NCBI GenBank assembly: GCA_016199665.1
Contig: JACQGG010000090.1
Coordinates: 1 to 10,318 of the forward strand
Source: Acidobacteriota bacterium
Lineage (GTDB): Bacteria > Acidobacteriota > UBA6911 > JACQSX01
DNA length: 10,318 bases
Direction of reading: 5' to 3'
Below are positions 1-6,953 of the stretch, in pieces. Position 1 is the stretch's first letter, and every line of letters starts with the position of its first letter. Position numbers and translations under genes: made by a program. Under the pieces are notes generated by a model that saw only the letters and a program-made list of their open reading frames with translations, was not told the origin of the DNA and did no database searches.

Positions 1-68
1 AGTTGAATCTAGCCCAGCGATTTATCGCTGGGTTGCCTTCCATTCGGGGCCCCGAGTCCCGTAGGGAC
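1..68 (+). repeat. REP-type palindromic unit, left copy
   Basis: Three adjacent hairpins are visible. Positions 13-32 form an almost perfect palindrome (CCCAGCGA, short centre, TCGCTGGG). Positions 44-55 are a perfect 12-bp palindrome, TCGGGGCCCCGA. Positions 56-68 form GTCCC-gta-GGGAC. Bases 1-33 match the reverse complement of 211-243 with two mismatches, so the two units face each other. Such clustered palindromes around Y1 transposase genes are known as REP/BIME elements. The unit may extend left of the window. Confidence 0.8.
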
Positions 69-77
69 GGCTGAACA

Positions 78-203
78 TTATCCCCAAACATATCGTGCGT
101 CATATTCGATGTTGTGCTCCTTTAGAAACGCAAGAAATTCTTGCTGACAAGTCCTCTTCTTGTGGTGCTTTTCCTGATTTTCCGATGTACGCGATTGTCG
201 CCT
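78..203 (-). pseudogene. C-terminal remnant of a REP-associated (Y1/IS200-like) transposase
   Basis: Read on the minus strand in the frame ending at the TAA at 78-80, this stretch encodes NQEKHHKKRTCQQEFLAFLK and then a short tail ending IEYDARYVWG. That resembles the usual C-terminus of RAYT transposases, which I recall as 'NQEEHH..TFQEEF..LL..HGIEYD.RY.W'. The residues normally just before it (T-I-A-Y-I) are readable in the neighbouring frame near 184-196, so one base appears to have been inserted around 183-186. The HUH and catalytic Tyr regions are absent because the fragment meets the right REP unit directly. The family assignment is from pattern memory, not a search. It cannot make a working enzyme. 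Confidence 0.65.
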
Positions 204-210
204 TCAGTTT

Positions 211-259
211 ACCCAGCGATGAATCGCTGGGCTAAATTCAACTGCCCCTCCAGGGCAGT
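211..259 (-). repeat. REP-type palindromic unit, right copy (inverted relative to the left copy)
   Basis: Positions 211-230 form a palindrome (CCCAGCGA / TCGCTGGG) and 241-259 form a hairpin with stem ACTGCCC / GGGCAGT and a 5-nt loop. Bases 211-243 are the reverse complement of 1-33 apart from two substitutions. The unit lies 76 bp past the stop codon of the hydrolase gene at 336-2162. On the minus strand the 241-259 hairpin is followed by TTGAATTT, so it could weakly double as a terminator for that transcript. Confidence 0.8.
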
Positions 260-335
260 CCCAATGTAGAAACTCCAGAGCTGAGCCCGCTTCAGCCGCT
301 GCCGCGCCAGGCGGCGGGTTCGGGGGCAGACGGCG

Positions 336-2162
336 CTACTGTTCCGGCGCGTCCCCGCTTCGGTTTGCAGATGGCGGCGCCGGCGCCGGCTGAGATGCCC
401 GGTCATAGGCCACTTTGCCGTCAAGGATGACCATTTCAATCGGCAGCTCTCCGATCTTATCCTCAGGCGCCGTCAGGTAGTCCCCCCCCAGAACCACAAG
501 ATCCGCAAGCTTTCCAGGCTCCAGCGTCCCTCGGCTGTTCTCCAAGAAGTAAAAGTAGGCGGCCCATACCGTCGCGGCTCGCAAGGCGTCCTCCCGGCTG
601 ATGGCTTCGTGTTTCCCCCAGAGCTTGCCGTCGTATTCGTTTTTCCGGGTGATGAAGTCTTCGATGCACTGCAGGTAAGAGGTAAATGTCGGGTCATCCG
701 CGTCGCGGTTGGGCTCGATGGAAACCTTGACACCCGCCTGGATCATGCTCTTCATGGGACTCATGTTGTTGACCGCATCCGCCCCGTACTGCTTTACATA
801 AAGGGTGTAATTGTCCTTGATGGCAAAAAGATACGAAGGACCCACGGAAGCAGTCATTCCCAGCCTGCCCATCTCCTGTACCTGCTCTTGAGTTCTCATG
901 GGCGTGTGAGAATTCCCCCATCTTTTCCCCAGAATCGATTTCTCCCCGTTGGCCTTCCGGACCGCGTCCAGAACCGTCTCCATGCCTCCATCGCCCTGCG
1001 TGTGCATATCCGTGATGTTCCAGCCATAGCGATTCGCGAGAATGACGTTCTTGAAGTCGCTCGTCTCCTTCCAGCTCATATCTCCTGAAGGATCATACCC
1101 CATGCCGTCCTGGCTCCAGGCCCACTTGGCCTCTCCGAAAAGACCGAAGCTCCCCGTGGGTATGGTCGCAATTTTCGGCTTGATCGAAAAGAGACCGCCA
1201 AACCTTGGAATTCCATCCACGGGACCCACGGTAATCCCCGTGATCTTGAACCAGTCGTCCCCGATTCCCATGATGTTTCCCAGGCGCTTGAAGTACGCTT
1301 CCACGTTGGGGTTGTACATCGGGAACTCGTGGGTAATGGCGACGCGAGTCGCAAGCTCCTTTCTGGCCCACAGCTCATGCAGGATCGTGACATTCACTCC
1401 CGCATTGCGCCCTCCCATGGTCGTGACGCCCAACGACCGATATTTCTCCAGATTCTGCTTTGTTTTCCGGATAAGCGGCTCGAGGTCTTTCGGCCAGGGC
1501 ATGACGTCGTAGCTGAGGACGCCGCTGGCCCAGCCGCGAACGTGACCGGTAGGTTGTCCGTTCTTGTCCTTGATGACCCCGGGCACGTCCAAACCGATCA
1601 GATTCAGCACCCTGCTGTTAACCACGGACCAGGAAGTGTCAAAATTCACCCTGACGGGATTGTTCGGCGCGATCGAGTCCAGCAGCTTCGCGTTAAGGCC
1701 GTACACGAGCGCTGGAACCCTGTCCGCCTCAACCCACACCCACTCGCCCGGCTTGGTGGCATCGATCTTTTCTTTCAGCTCCCTCAGATAAGCGTCGGGT
1801 TCATGCGCCTTAAGCGGCCTGGTCCTGCCAACCCCTCCTGCCACAAAGAAGGAGTGAGGGTTAACGAATCCGGGAACTATGGATCTTCCGGCCAAGTCGA
1901 TCTTCCGAGTTTTGGGCCCGGCCATCTTGAGTATTCTTGCCGACTCGCCCACGGCGAGCACTCTCCGGTCGCGAAGCGCGATGGCCGGTGCAATGGCAAA
2001 TTTTTCATCCACCGTGATGACTTTCCCGTTATAGAGAACCAGATCTGCATAGGCCAGGACTTCCGGCGCAATGTCCTGCGCATAGAGCGCCGGAACAGCC
2101 GGCCCGACTCCATTGAAGATGATTCCCAAGGCAAGAGCCCCGGCGCAGCCCCAATTCCTCAT
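336..2162 (-). CDS. Secreted amidohydrolase family 3 protein (paralogue A)
   Basis: A 608-residue metal-dependent hydrolase of the Amidohydrolase_3 (YtcJ/AepA-like) group; substrate unknown. The ATG at 2160-2162 is preferred because GGGGGGAG lies just upstream and it opens a signal peptide with likely cleavage after ALYA (about residue 28). An upstream TTG at 2216 would add 18 unlikely residues and overlap the preceding gene. The N-terminal beta segment reads ADLVLYNGKVITVDEKFAI (39-57), then VPGFVNPHS (96-104). Later landmarks are GDDWFKITGITV (301-312), WNITDMHTQGDGG (381-393), H419 and the C-terminal EPGKLADLVVLGGDY (548-562), typical of the family. The second His of HxH is replaced by Phe, the 'IK' Lys position by T311, and 'GSD' by a segment containing E483. 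The tail after residue 588 is rich in Pro, Ala and Ser and absent from the paralogues. It starts 19 bp after the coiled-coil gene, as in an operon. Confidence 0.9.
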   Translation of the reverse strand: MRNWGCAGALALGIIFNGVGPAVPALYAQDIAPEVLAYADLVLYNGKVITVDEKFAIAPAIALRDRRVLAVGESARILKMAGPKTRKIDLAGRSIVPGFVNPHSFFVAGGVGRTRPLKAHEPDAYLRELKEKIDATKPGEWVWVEADRVPALVYGLNAKLLDSIAPNNPVRVNFDTSWSVVNSRVLNLIGLDVPGVIKDKNGQPTGHVRGWASGVLSYDVMPWPKDLEPLIRKTKQNLEKYRSLGVTTMGGRNAGVNVTILHELWARKELATRVAITHEFPMYNPNVEAYFKRLGNIMGIGDDWFKITGITVGPVDGIPRFGGLFSIKPKIATIPTGSFGLFGEAKWAWSQDGMGYDPSGDMSWKETSDFKNVILANRYGWNITDMHTQGDGGMETVLDAVRKANGEKSILGKRWGNSHTPMRTQEQVQEMGRLGMTASVGPSYLFAIKDNYTLYVKQYGADAVNNMSPMKSMIQAGVKVSIEPNRDADDPTFTSYLQCIEDFITRKNEYDGKLWGKHEAISREDALRAATVWAAYFYFLENSRGTLEPGKLADLVVLGGDYLTAPEDKIGELPIEMVILDGKVAYDRASQPAPAPPSANRSGDAPEQ

Positions 2163-2181
2163 TTTTTCTCCCCCCATACAG

Positions 2182-2484
2182 CTAGGGGCCGGATCGCCGT
2201 TTTTCCAAGAGCGCAACTCTTCTCTCCAGCGCCGCGAATTCGTCGATGTCGACCTTCTTCCTCAGACCGGTCTTGATGAATTCCAAGTCCATCTTCATAA
2301 TCTCAATATCCTCGGAATTCTTCGCCACCATATCTCTTAAAGCTGAGAGCTGTTTCTGCAGCTCCTCGAGGCCCTCGGCGATCAGTTGCAGGCCGGATTT
2401 GAACTCCTCAAAGACCACCGACACGAAGCGCTGGTACTCTTCTCGCTGTTCCTTCAAAATGCGTTCCAACGGGATGTCCGCCAT
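2182..2484 (-). CDS. Small coiled-coil protein of unknown function
   Basis: A 100-residue, highly charged protein with no signal peptide and no membrane segment, so probably cytoplasmic. Roughly residues 36-98 show heptad spacing of Leu, Ile and Val (for example LEELQKQLSALRDMV and IEIMKMDLEFIKTGL). They end in DEFAALERRVALLEKR, so the protein should be helical and oligomeric. The ATG at 2482-2484 has only a weak ribosome-binding site. It lies 61 bp after the 2546-4360 gene and 19 bp before the 336-2162 gene on the same strand, so it is probably co-transcribed with two secreted hydrolases. I do not recognise an established family. It resembles short stand-alone coiled-coil hypothetical proteins seen in many bacteria. 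A structural or adaptor role is possible but unsupported. Confidence 0.75.
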   Translation of the reverse strand: MADIPLERILKEQREEYQRFVSVVFEEFKSGLQLIAEGLEELQKQLSALRDMVAKNSEDIEIMKMDLEFIKTGLRKKVDIDEFAALERRVALLEKRRSGP

Positions 2485-2513
2485 TATTGGAGTCCAGTCC
2501 TCATGTCCTTCAG

Positions 2514-2541
2514 GCTGAGAACAATTCCTTAAGGCCTCAGC
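2514..2541 (-). other. Short hairpin between the 2546-4360 hydrolase and the coiled-coil gene
   Basis: GCTGAG (2514-2519) pairs with CTCAGC (2536-2541). The 16-nt loop contains the 8-bp palindrome CCTTAAGG (2527-2534). No T-run follows on the minus strand, so this is not a clear intrinsic terminator. It could modulate read-through or mRNA stability within the operon, or be chance. Confidence 0.3.
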
Positions 2542-2545
2542 GGGC

Positions 2546-4360
2546 TCACTTCTTCTGATGCATCACTTTCCCGCCCACCAGGGTCATCACGACAGGAATA
2601 TCTGAGATCTGCTCTTCGGGCACGCTCATGTAATCTCCACCCAGGATGACCAGGTCGGCCAGCTTACCCGGCTCGATGGTCCCGAGGATCTTCTCATCGC
2701 CGTAAGCCATCGACGCCCAGTTGGTGGCCATCCAGAGCACCTCTTTGCGGGTGATCCTTTCATCCGGACCCCAGATCTGGCCCGTCGAGTCATTCTTGCG
2801 CGTTATAAATTTCTCCAGGGCTCCCAGGTAAGTAAACCCCGCCGGCATGGGGGGAGCGCCTTGACCGTGGGTCTCTTCCGGCGGTTCGTAGCTGTAATTG
2901 CTCTCCAGCACCGGTTTCAGTCCGGCATTGATCATGCTTCGGACTGGAAACATCCGGTGAATCGCGTCCGCGCCATAGGTGATCTTGTAGACGTCCACAA
3001 CACCGTTTTCCATGAAAAGATACTTGGATCTTATCGACATCACCGCATCGTATTGAGCCAGCCTCTTGATCTGCTCCGGCGTCCTCATATCCCCGTGCAT
3101 CATCGAGAATCGCCTCCCCTTGACCGGCCGGTCTTTGTTGGCCGTATCGAAGGCCTCCAGCAGAATCTCCACCCCCCGATCACCCCGGGTGTGCAGGTCG
3201 GTGATGTTCCAGCCGTACCGGTTGGCCAGGATGATGGTGTTGAAGTCGCTGTACTTCCTCCAGTCCATGCCCGGCGCTGAGAGCTCATACTTGCTCTCGC
3301 CGTAGGACCCGTAGGCGCCCGCCCCCGGGGGCTCGGCCAGCTTCGGTTTAAGGGTCAAAACGCCGGCCCTGTCCGGAGTTCCATCCAGCGACATCACCGT
3401 CCCTCCGCCGATCCGAAACCAGTCATCCCCCACGTACATGAGATTCCCGATCCTCTTGTAAAATGCATCCGCGTGAGCGTTCAGCCTGGCAAAGTCGTGG
3501 CTGAGCCGTATGCGAAGCGGAAGCTCCCCGCGCTCCCAGAGGGTGTGCAGCACGGTGGTCGCCAGACCATTGATTTGTCCCCCCATGGCCGTCACGCCAT
3601 CGGCACTGGCGTTCAGCAATACCTGCTTCTGCTCCCGCACCAACGGCTCCAGATCCTTGGGCCAGGGCACGGATTCGTAGGTCACGCGGCCGTGGGCAAA
3701 GCCCCTCAGGTGGCCATTCGGTTCTCCCTTCTCGTCCTTGGCGATGCCGGGCATTTCCCCCGGGTAGTCCTGCAACACTTCCTTCAAAGCTATACTGTTG
3801 ACCACGCTGTCCAGGGCGTAATTGACCAGCAGCGGATTATTCGGGGCCACCGTGTCCAGGACGTACCGGTTCAGGTTGTGCTGATCGTAGGTCAGCTTGG
3901 TGATGGGGATGTCCACCACGACCCACTCGCCCGGCTTGGCCGCGTCTACCACCTTTTTGATATTTCTCAAGCCCGTGTCCATGTCCGGAAACTTGAGCGA
4001 CACGACTCCGTACGGCCCCGATGCTCCATGGTTTCCGATAAAATTGTCGTCCGCATGAACTGCGTGGAAACCGGGAATGACCGAATTGCCCTTCATATCA
4101 ATCTTCACCGTTTTCGGACCCGCCGTTCTGAGGATTTTCGAATCTTCCCCGACGGCCAGAATCTTTCCATCCCGGATCGCCACGGCCGGGGCAACCGTAA
4201 ACTTGTCGTCCGCGGTCAGCACCTTGCCGTTGTAAAACACCATATCTGCGTAGGACAAAACCAACGCATCAACGTCCTGCGGCGCTTGTGACAAGGCCGG
4301 CGCACCGCGCAATAACAATAGAATGCCGAATACCGGCAGACTCAAAGTTTTCCGAATCAT
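2546..4360 (-). CDS. Secreted amidohydrolase family 3 protein (paralogue B)
   Basis: A 604-residue Amidohydrolase_3 (YtcJ/AepA-like) protein; substrate unknown. The ATG at 4358-4360 is chosen because GGAGGGAG sits directly upstream and translation opens with a Sec signal peptide (MIRK, a run of LLLL, likely cleavage after PALS near residue 24). The alternative TTG at 4372 overlaps the ribosome-binding site. Landmarks: ADMVFYNGKVLTADDKFTV (38-56), VIPGFHAVHADD (94-105), GDDWFRIGGGTV (311-322), WNITDLHTRGDRG (384-396), H422 and IEPGKLADLVILGGDY (562-577). The HxH motif reads H102-A-D, the bridging Lys position is T321, and 'GSD' is replaced by LESN with E486. A loop of about 20 residues rich in Pro, Gly and Glu (491-510) follows that site; paralogue C has a loop there too. 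It probably heads the operon with the coiled-coil gene and paralogue A. Confidence 0.9.
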   Translation of the reverse strand: MIRKTLSLPVFGILLLLRGAPALSQAPQDVDALVLSYADMVFYNGKVLTADDKFTVAPAVAIRDGKILAVGEDSKILRTAGPKTVKIDMKGNSVIPGFHAVHADDNFIGNHGASGPYGVVSLKFPDMDTGLRNIKKVVDAAKPGEWVVVDIPITKLTYDQHNLNRYVLDTVAPNNPLLVNYALDSVVNSIALKEVLQDYPGEMPGIAKDEKGEPNGHLRGFAHGRVTYESVPWPKDLEPLVREQKQVLLNASADGVTAMGGQINGLATTVLHTLWERGELPLRIRLSHDFARLNAHADAFYKRIGNLMYVGDDWFRIGGGTVMSLDGTPDRAGVLTLKPKLAEPPGAGAYGSYGESKYELSAPGMDWRKYSDFNTIILANRYGWNITDLHTRGDRGVEILLEAFDTANKDRPVKGRRFSMMHGDMRTPEQIKRLAQYDAVMSIRSKYLFMENGVVDVYKITYGADAIHRMFPVRSMINAGLKPVLESNYSYEPPEETHGQGAPPMPAGFTYLGALEKFITRKNDSTGQIWGPDERITRKEVLWMATNWASMAYGDEKILGTIEPGKLADLVILGGDYMSVPEEQISDIPVVMTLVGGKVMHQKK

Positions 4361-4410
4361 GTCTCCCTCCAAGAATAAAAATGTACATCTACCAAACTAA
4401 CCCCCGGTTG

Positions 4411-4443
4411 GTCACGGAACCGCGCGCATAAGCGAGCCGCGGG
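4411..4443 (-). repeat. Interspersed palindrome of the 'LAYARGSV' type
   Basis: On the minus strand GCTCGC (4437-4432), TTAT and GCGCGC (4427-4422) form an imperfect hairpin with GGTTCCGTGAC after it. In one frame this strand translates as LAYARGSVT. I know that string as a common artefactual peptide produced by a dispersed palindromic repeat in acidobacterial and some other soil-bacterial genomes. It lies about 50 bp upstream of the 4360 start codon, so it could affect transcription of that gene, but no function is shown. Confidence 0.55.
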
Positions 4444-4626
4444 GCATGAGGAACATGGATCGATCTTGCAGGGTCTGCGCGGCTGCGGGGCGGCAAACGG
4501 GTTCCTCTTCGTCGCTCGTCGTCAACGATGCGCACTGGCATCGCCCCTCCCCTCGCTCCTCGACACCACCTCGCAAGCCCCACCCGCAGAAGGTATGGGT
4601 ATTTACCGAACACGACACTATTAAGA

Positions 4627-4780
4627 GCTACTTTCCGGTGCATCAAAACTCACTTTCTTGCGCTCACCGCCGAGACGCCGAGGGCGTAGAGCCGGCACAG
4701 AGGCGTTCTTCTCCGCGCGTTCTCCGCGATCTCTGCGGCTCTGCGGTGGCGGTCAAACTCATTTTGCACCGGAAAGTTGC
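4627..4780. repeat. ~150-bp element with terminal inverted repeats (MITE-like), complete copy
   Basis: The ends are inverted copies: ACTTTCCGGTGCA at 4630-4642 and TGCACCGGAAAGT at 4765-4777, extendable to 16 bp with one mismatch. Inside, ACCGCCGAGACGCCGAG near 4666-4682 pairs imperfectly (14 of 17) with the complement of the CTCTGCGGCTCTGCGGT block near 4732-4747, so the whole element can fold into a long hairpin. The right end stops 4 bp before the stop codon of the 4785-6716 gene. The element could therefore act as its 3' terminator-like structure. A 39-bp piece (4739-4777) recurs inverted at 10152-10190 with two mismatches. No coding capacity is seen. Confidence 0.7.
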
Positions 4781-4784
4781 TAAG

Positions 4785-6716
4785 CTACCCTCCCACAGGC
4801 CGGAATTTGTATGTCTTGGACGACTTGCTTTCCTCCTGGAACCACTGCTCATCCCGATCCTTATCGTAAGTGACCTTACCTCCCAGGATCACTTTCAAAA
4901 TCGGCATATCTGAAATCTTCTCCTCTGGCACCGCCATGTAGTCTCCGCCCAAGATCACAAAGTCCGCCAGCTTCCCGGGCTCGATCGACCCGAGGATCTT
5001 CTCATCCTGGTGATAGTACGATGCCCATGTGGTCGCCATTTTCAGCACTTCCTGCCGGGTCGCCCTCTCGTTGGGTCCCCAGACCTTTCCTGTTTTCATA
5101 TTTTTCCGGGTGACAAACAGCTCCATGGCAGTCAGATAAAGGTTCTGGTCATCGAAAAACTTTGAAAATTCAGGAGGGGGGCCCTCTTGACGTCCCGACA
5201 TTCCACCGCCGGCCTTCCACCTTGCCGTATTGGTGACCTCCATGACCGGCTTCATGCCCGAGTCAATGATGCCGCGAATCGGAGACATGCCGGCCACCTC
5301 ATCCGCTCCGTACTTCCTCGCGAGACGGTCCACTCCTTCGCCCCGGAAGAGGTATTCCGAAGACATGGACAACACGGTATCGTAGCCGGCCAGTCTTTTT
5401 TGAAGGTCTGGGGGCCGCATCAGTCCGTGCACCATGCCGAATCTCCGGCCTTTAACCGGGCTTACCTTATTCGCCTCGTCCATCATCTCAAGAAACAGTT
5501 GCACTCCCCCGTCTCCCTGGATGTGCAAATCGCTGATATTCCAACCATACTTTGCCACTGTTAAACCGATCGCGTAATCGCCGTATTTCTTCCAGTCCAT
5601 TCCCGGCTTGACCGTCTCCACCCACTTATTCTGCCCGTAGGCGCCGAAACCGGTGTCTGAGAGTTCCCGTTGCGCCTTGCGCGTAAAATGTCCGCCCGCT
5701 CCGTCGATCGAATCAATCGTGGCGCCGGCGATCTTAAACCACTCGTCTCCGACCTGCATGAGATTGCCCAGCCGTTTGGCCCATCTCTCAGTTCGAGGGT
5801 TGAGCCGCGGAAACTCAGTATGGAGACGAACGCGCATCGGCATCTGGCCTCGCCTTTGAAGCTCCCTCAGGATGGTGATCGTCAGTCCACTGGTGCGCGT
5901 ACCCAACGCGGTGACCCCCATCCGGTTGATAAATTTCCGGCGTACCATTTCGTTCTGAATCATCTCCTCCAACTGCGCTCCCTCCGGGAAGGGTATGATC
6001 TCGTAACTCAGTATTCCGTATGCGGCGCCCGTGACCCGGCCGTCATACTTGCCGTCTTTATCGGTAAAGAGACCCGACAGCACGTATTCGTCCGACATAT
6101 CGTCCTTGAGCGTCGCCAGCGCCTTGCTGTTCACAAATCCAGTCGTGTTGTCCAGATTCACCAGCAGCATGTGGTTGGGAGCGACGGAGTCCAGCATCTG
6201 TACGTTCAATTTATACACGGCGCCGGTCCGATCCAGGTTCACAAAGACCCACTCTCCGGGAGCCGCCTTGTCTACCGACGTTTTAATTTTCCGCAGACAG
6301 TCATCCAGCACATCGCAATGGTAGGAGGTATAGTTCTTCATCCAATAGGGCCCGGCTGGAGCATGGCTCCCCTCGGCGCCGACCGAGTGCGTGTCAATAA
6401 AACCCGGGGTGACCGTATTTCCCTGCAAGTCGATCCGGACCGTCTTGGGCCCCGCCAGTTTCTGGATCAGCGCCGTCTCCCCGACCGCCAGAATCTTCCC
6501 GTCGCGCACCGCCACAGCCTGGGCGATGCTGAATTTGTCATCGACCGTCATGACCTTTCCGTTGTACAAAACCATGTCGGCATAAAGGTACTGCAGCACC
6601 TCAGGCTCGATAGCTGACTGCTGCCCCAACACAATTGCGCCGCCAAGGCCCAACGCCAAAATGAGCGTAAGAGAACACAATAGAAGTGCGCAAAATCCGG
6701 GTGTGAATCGATTCAT
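4785..6716 (-). CDS. Secreted amidohydrolase family 3 protein (paralogue C)
   Basis: The longest paralogue, 643 residues, in the Amidohydrolase_3 (YtcJ/AepA-like) group; substrate unknown. The ATG at 6714-6716 follows AGGGGAG and starts a signal peptide with a long hydrophobic core (about residues 8-30, likely cleavage after VLG). A TTG at 6752 would place 12 polar residues ahead of it. Landmarks: ADMVLYNGKVMTVDDKFSI (46-64), VTPGFIDTHSV (102-112), GDEWFKIAGATI (323-334), WNISDLHIQGDGG (392-404), H430 and IEPGKLADFVILGGDY (578-593). It retains the family's usual 'DTH' (H110), but the second His is Val. The Lys position is T333, and 'GSD' is replaced by MEVT with E493. A Gly/Pro-rich insertion (about 501-520) follows. 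It is the first gene of the minus-strand block and is separated from paralogue B by about 424 bp with repeats, so it may be transcribed separately. Confidence 0.9.
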   Translation of the reverse strand: MNRFTPGFCALLLCSLTLILALGLGGAIVLGQQSAIEPEVLQYLYADMVLYNGKVMTVDDKFSIAQAVAVRDGKILAVGETALIQKLAGPKTVRIDLQGNTVTPGFIDTHSVGAEGSHAPAGPYWMKNYTSYHCDVLDDCLRKIKTSVDKAAPGEWVFVNLDRTGAVYKLNVQMLDSVAPNHMLLVNLDNTTGFVNSKALATLKDDMSDEYVLSGLFTDKDGKYDGRVTGAAYGILSYEIIPFPEGAQLEEMIQNEMVRRKFINRMGVTALGTRTSGLTITILRELQRRGQMPMRVRLHTEFPRLNPRTERWAKRLGNLMQVGDEWFKIAGATIDSIDGAGGHFTRKAQRELSDTGFGAYGQNKWVETVKPGMDWKKYGDYAIGLTVAKYGWNISDLHIQGDGGVQLFLEMMDEANKVSPVKGRRFGMVHGLMRPPDLQKRLAGYDTVLSMSSEYLFRGEGVDRLARKYGADEVAGMSPIRGIIDSGMKPVMEVTNTARWKAGGGMSGRQEGPPPEFSKFFDDQNLYLTAMELFVTRKNMKTGKVWGPNERATRQEVLKMATTWASYYHQDEKILGSIEPGKLADFVILGGDYMAVPEEKISDMPILKVILGGKVTYDKDRDEQWFQEESKSSKTYKFRPVGG

Positions 6717-6791
6717 AGTGGACTCCCCTTGGAAAAAGAGTTGCCGGCACAATTGCTTCTTACTCTATTCCTTGATTTAGGTATCGATCAA

Positions 6792-6820
6792 ATGTCACAT
6801 CCTTGTGTCGCACTTGTCAA
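6792..6820 (-). promoter_or_regulatory. Candidate promoter for the 6716-4785 hydrolase
   Basis: On the minus strand a perfect TTGACA (6820-6815) is followed after 17 bp by TGACAT (6797-6792), which fits the -10 consensus at only three of six positions. TGACA occurs twice 22 bases apart, with CACA-AGGA-TGTG between, so an operator for a regulator is equally possible. The site is about 75-100 bp upstream of the start codon. Confidence 0.3.
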
Positions 6821-6917
6821 CAGGAAAAGCAGCGGATTAACCCGAAGAGTGGCGCCGGCGGCTTAGGGCCGAAGGCGGCTGCTTACTCAATGTCCGAATG
6901 GAAAATCTCCGCCAGTC

Positions 6918-6953
6918 CTCTGCGGAACTCCGCGCGCTCTGCGCCTCCGCGGT
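6918..6953. repeat. Fragment of the CTCTGCG/CCGCGG repeat family
   Basis: The block reads CTCTGCGG, then ACTCCGCGCG, then CTCTGCGCCTCCGCGGT. Its reverse complement starts ACCGCGGAGGCGC, which is identical to 10268-10280; over 17 bases (6953-6937 against 10268-10284) there is one mismatch. It resembles the interior of the element at 4627-4780 but lacks the ACTTTCCGGTGCA ends, so it is a solo or eroded fragment. Confidence 0.5.

Larger units (their letters stand above)
4361..4784. other. Repeat-rich intergenic region between paralogues B and C
   Basis: No convincing gene is seen. The 12 bases next to the 4360 start hold its ribosome-binding site. The stretch to about 4410 is AT-richer and should contain the promoter of the 4360-2546 gene, but I see no clear -35/-10 pair. 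It is followed by an 'LAYARGSV' palindrome (4411-4443), a GC-rich stretch with hairpin CGATGC/GCATCG (4526-4543), and an inverted-repeat element (4627-4780). Short ORFs here read through the palindromes and look spurious. Confidence 0.6.

Noticed and set aside
209..439. A 76-codon minus-strand ORF ending in LEGQLNLAQRFIAG.
   Set aside because: It runs from the end of paralogue A into the REP unit, and its C-terminus is a translation of the palindrome.
1329..2276. A 315-codon plus-strand ORF opposite paralogue A, with similar antisense ORFs at 3473-4291 and 5670-6617 opposite B and C.
   Set aside because: The three antisense ORFs resemble one another only because the sense genes are paralogous. 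They lack ribosome-binding sites and motifs.
4389..4646. 85- and 68-codon minus-strand ORFs between paralogues B and C.
   Set aside because: They translate the LAYARGSV palindrome and neighbouring GC-rich hairpins and have no plausible protein features.
4627..4780. Possible CRISPR or short tandem repeat array because of recurring CTCTGCG/CTCCGCG units.
   Set aside because: The units are irregular in spacing and sequence and form one inverted-repeat element. There are no uniform repeats with unique spacers.
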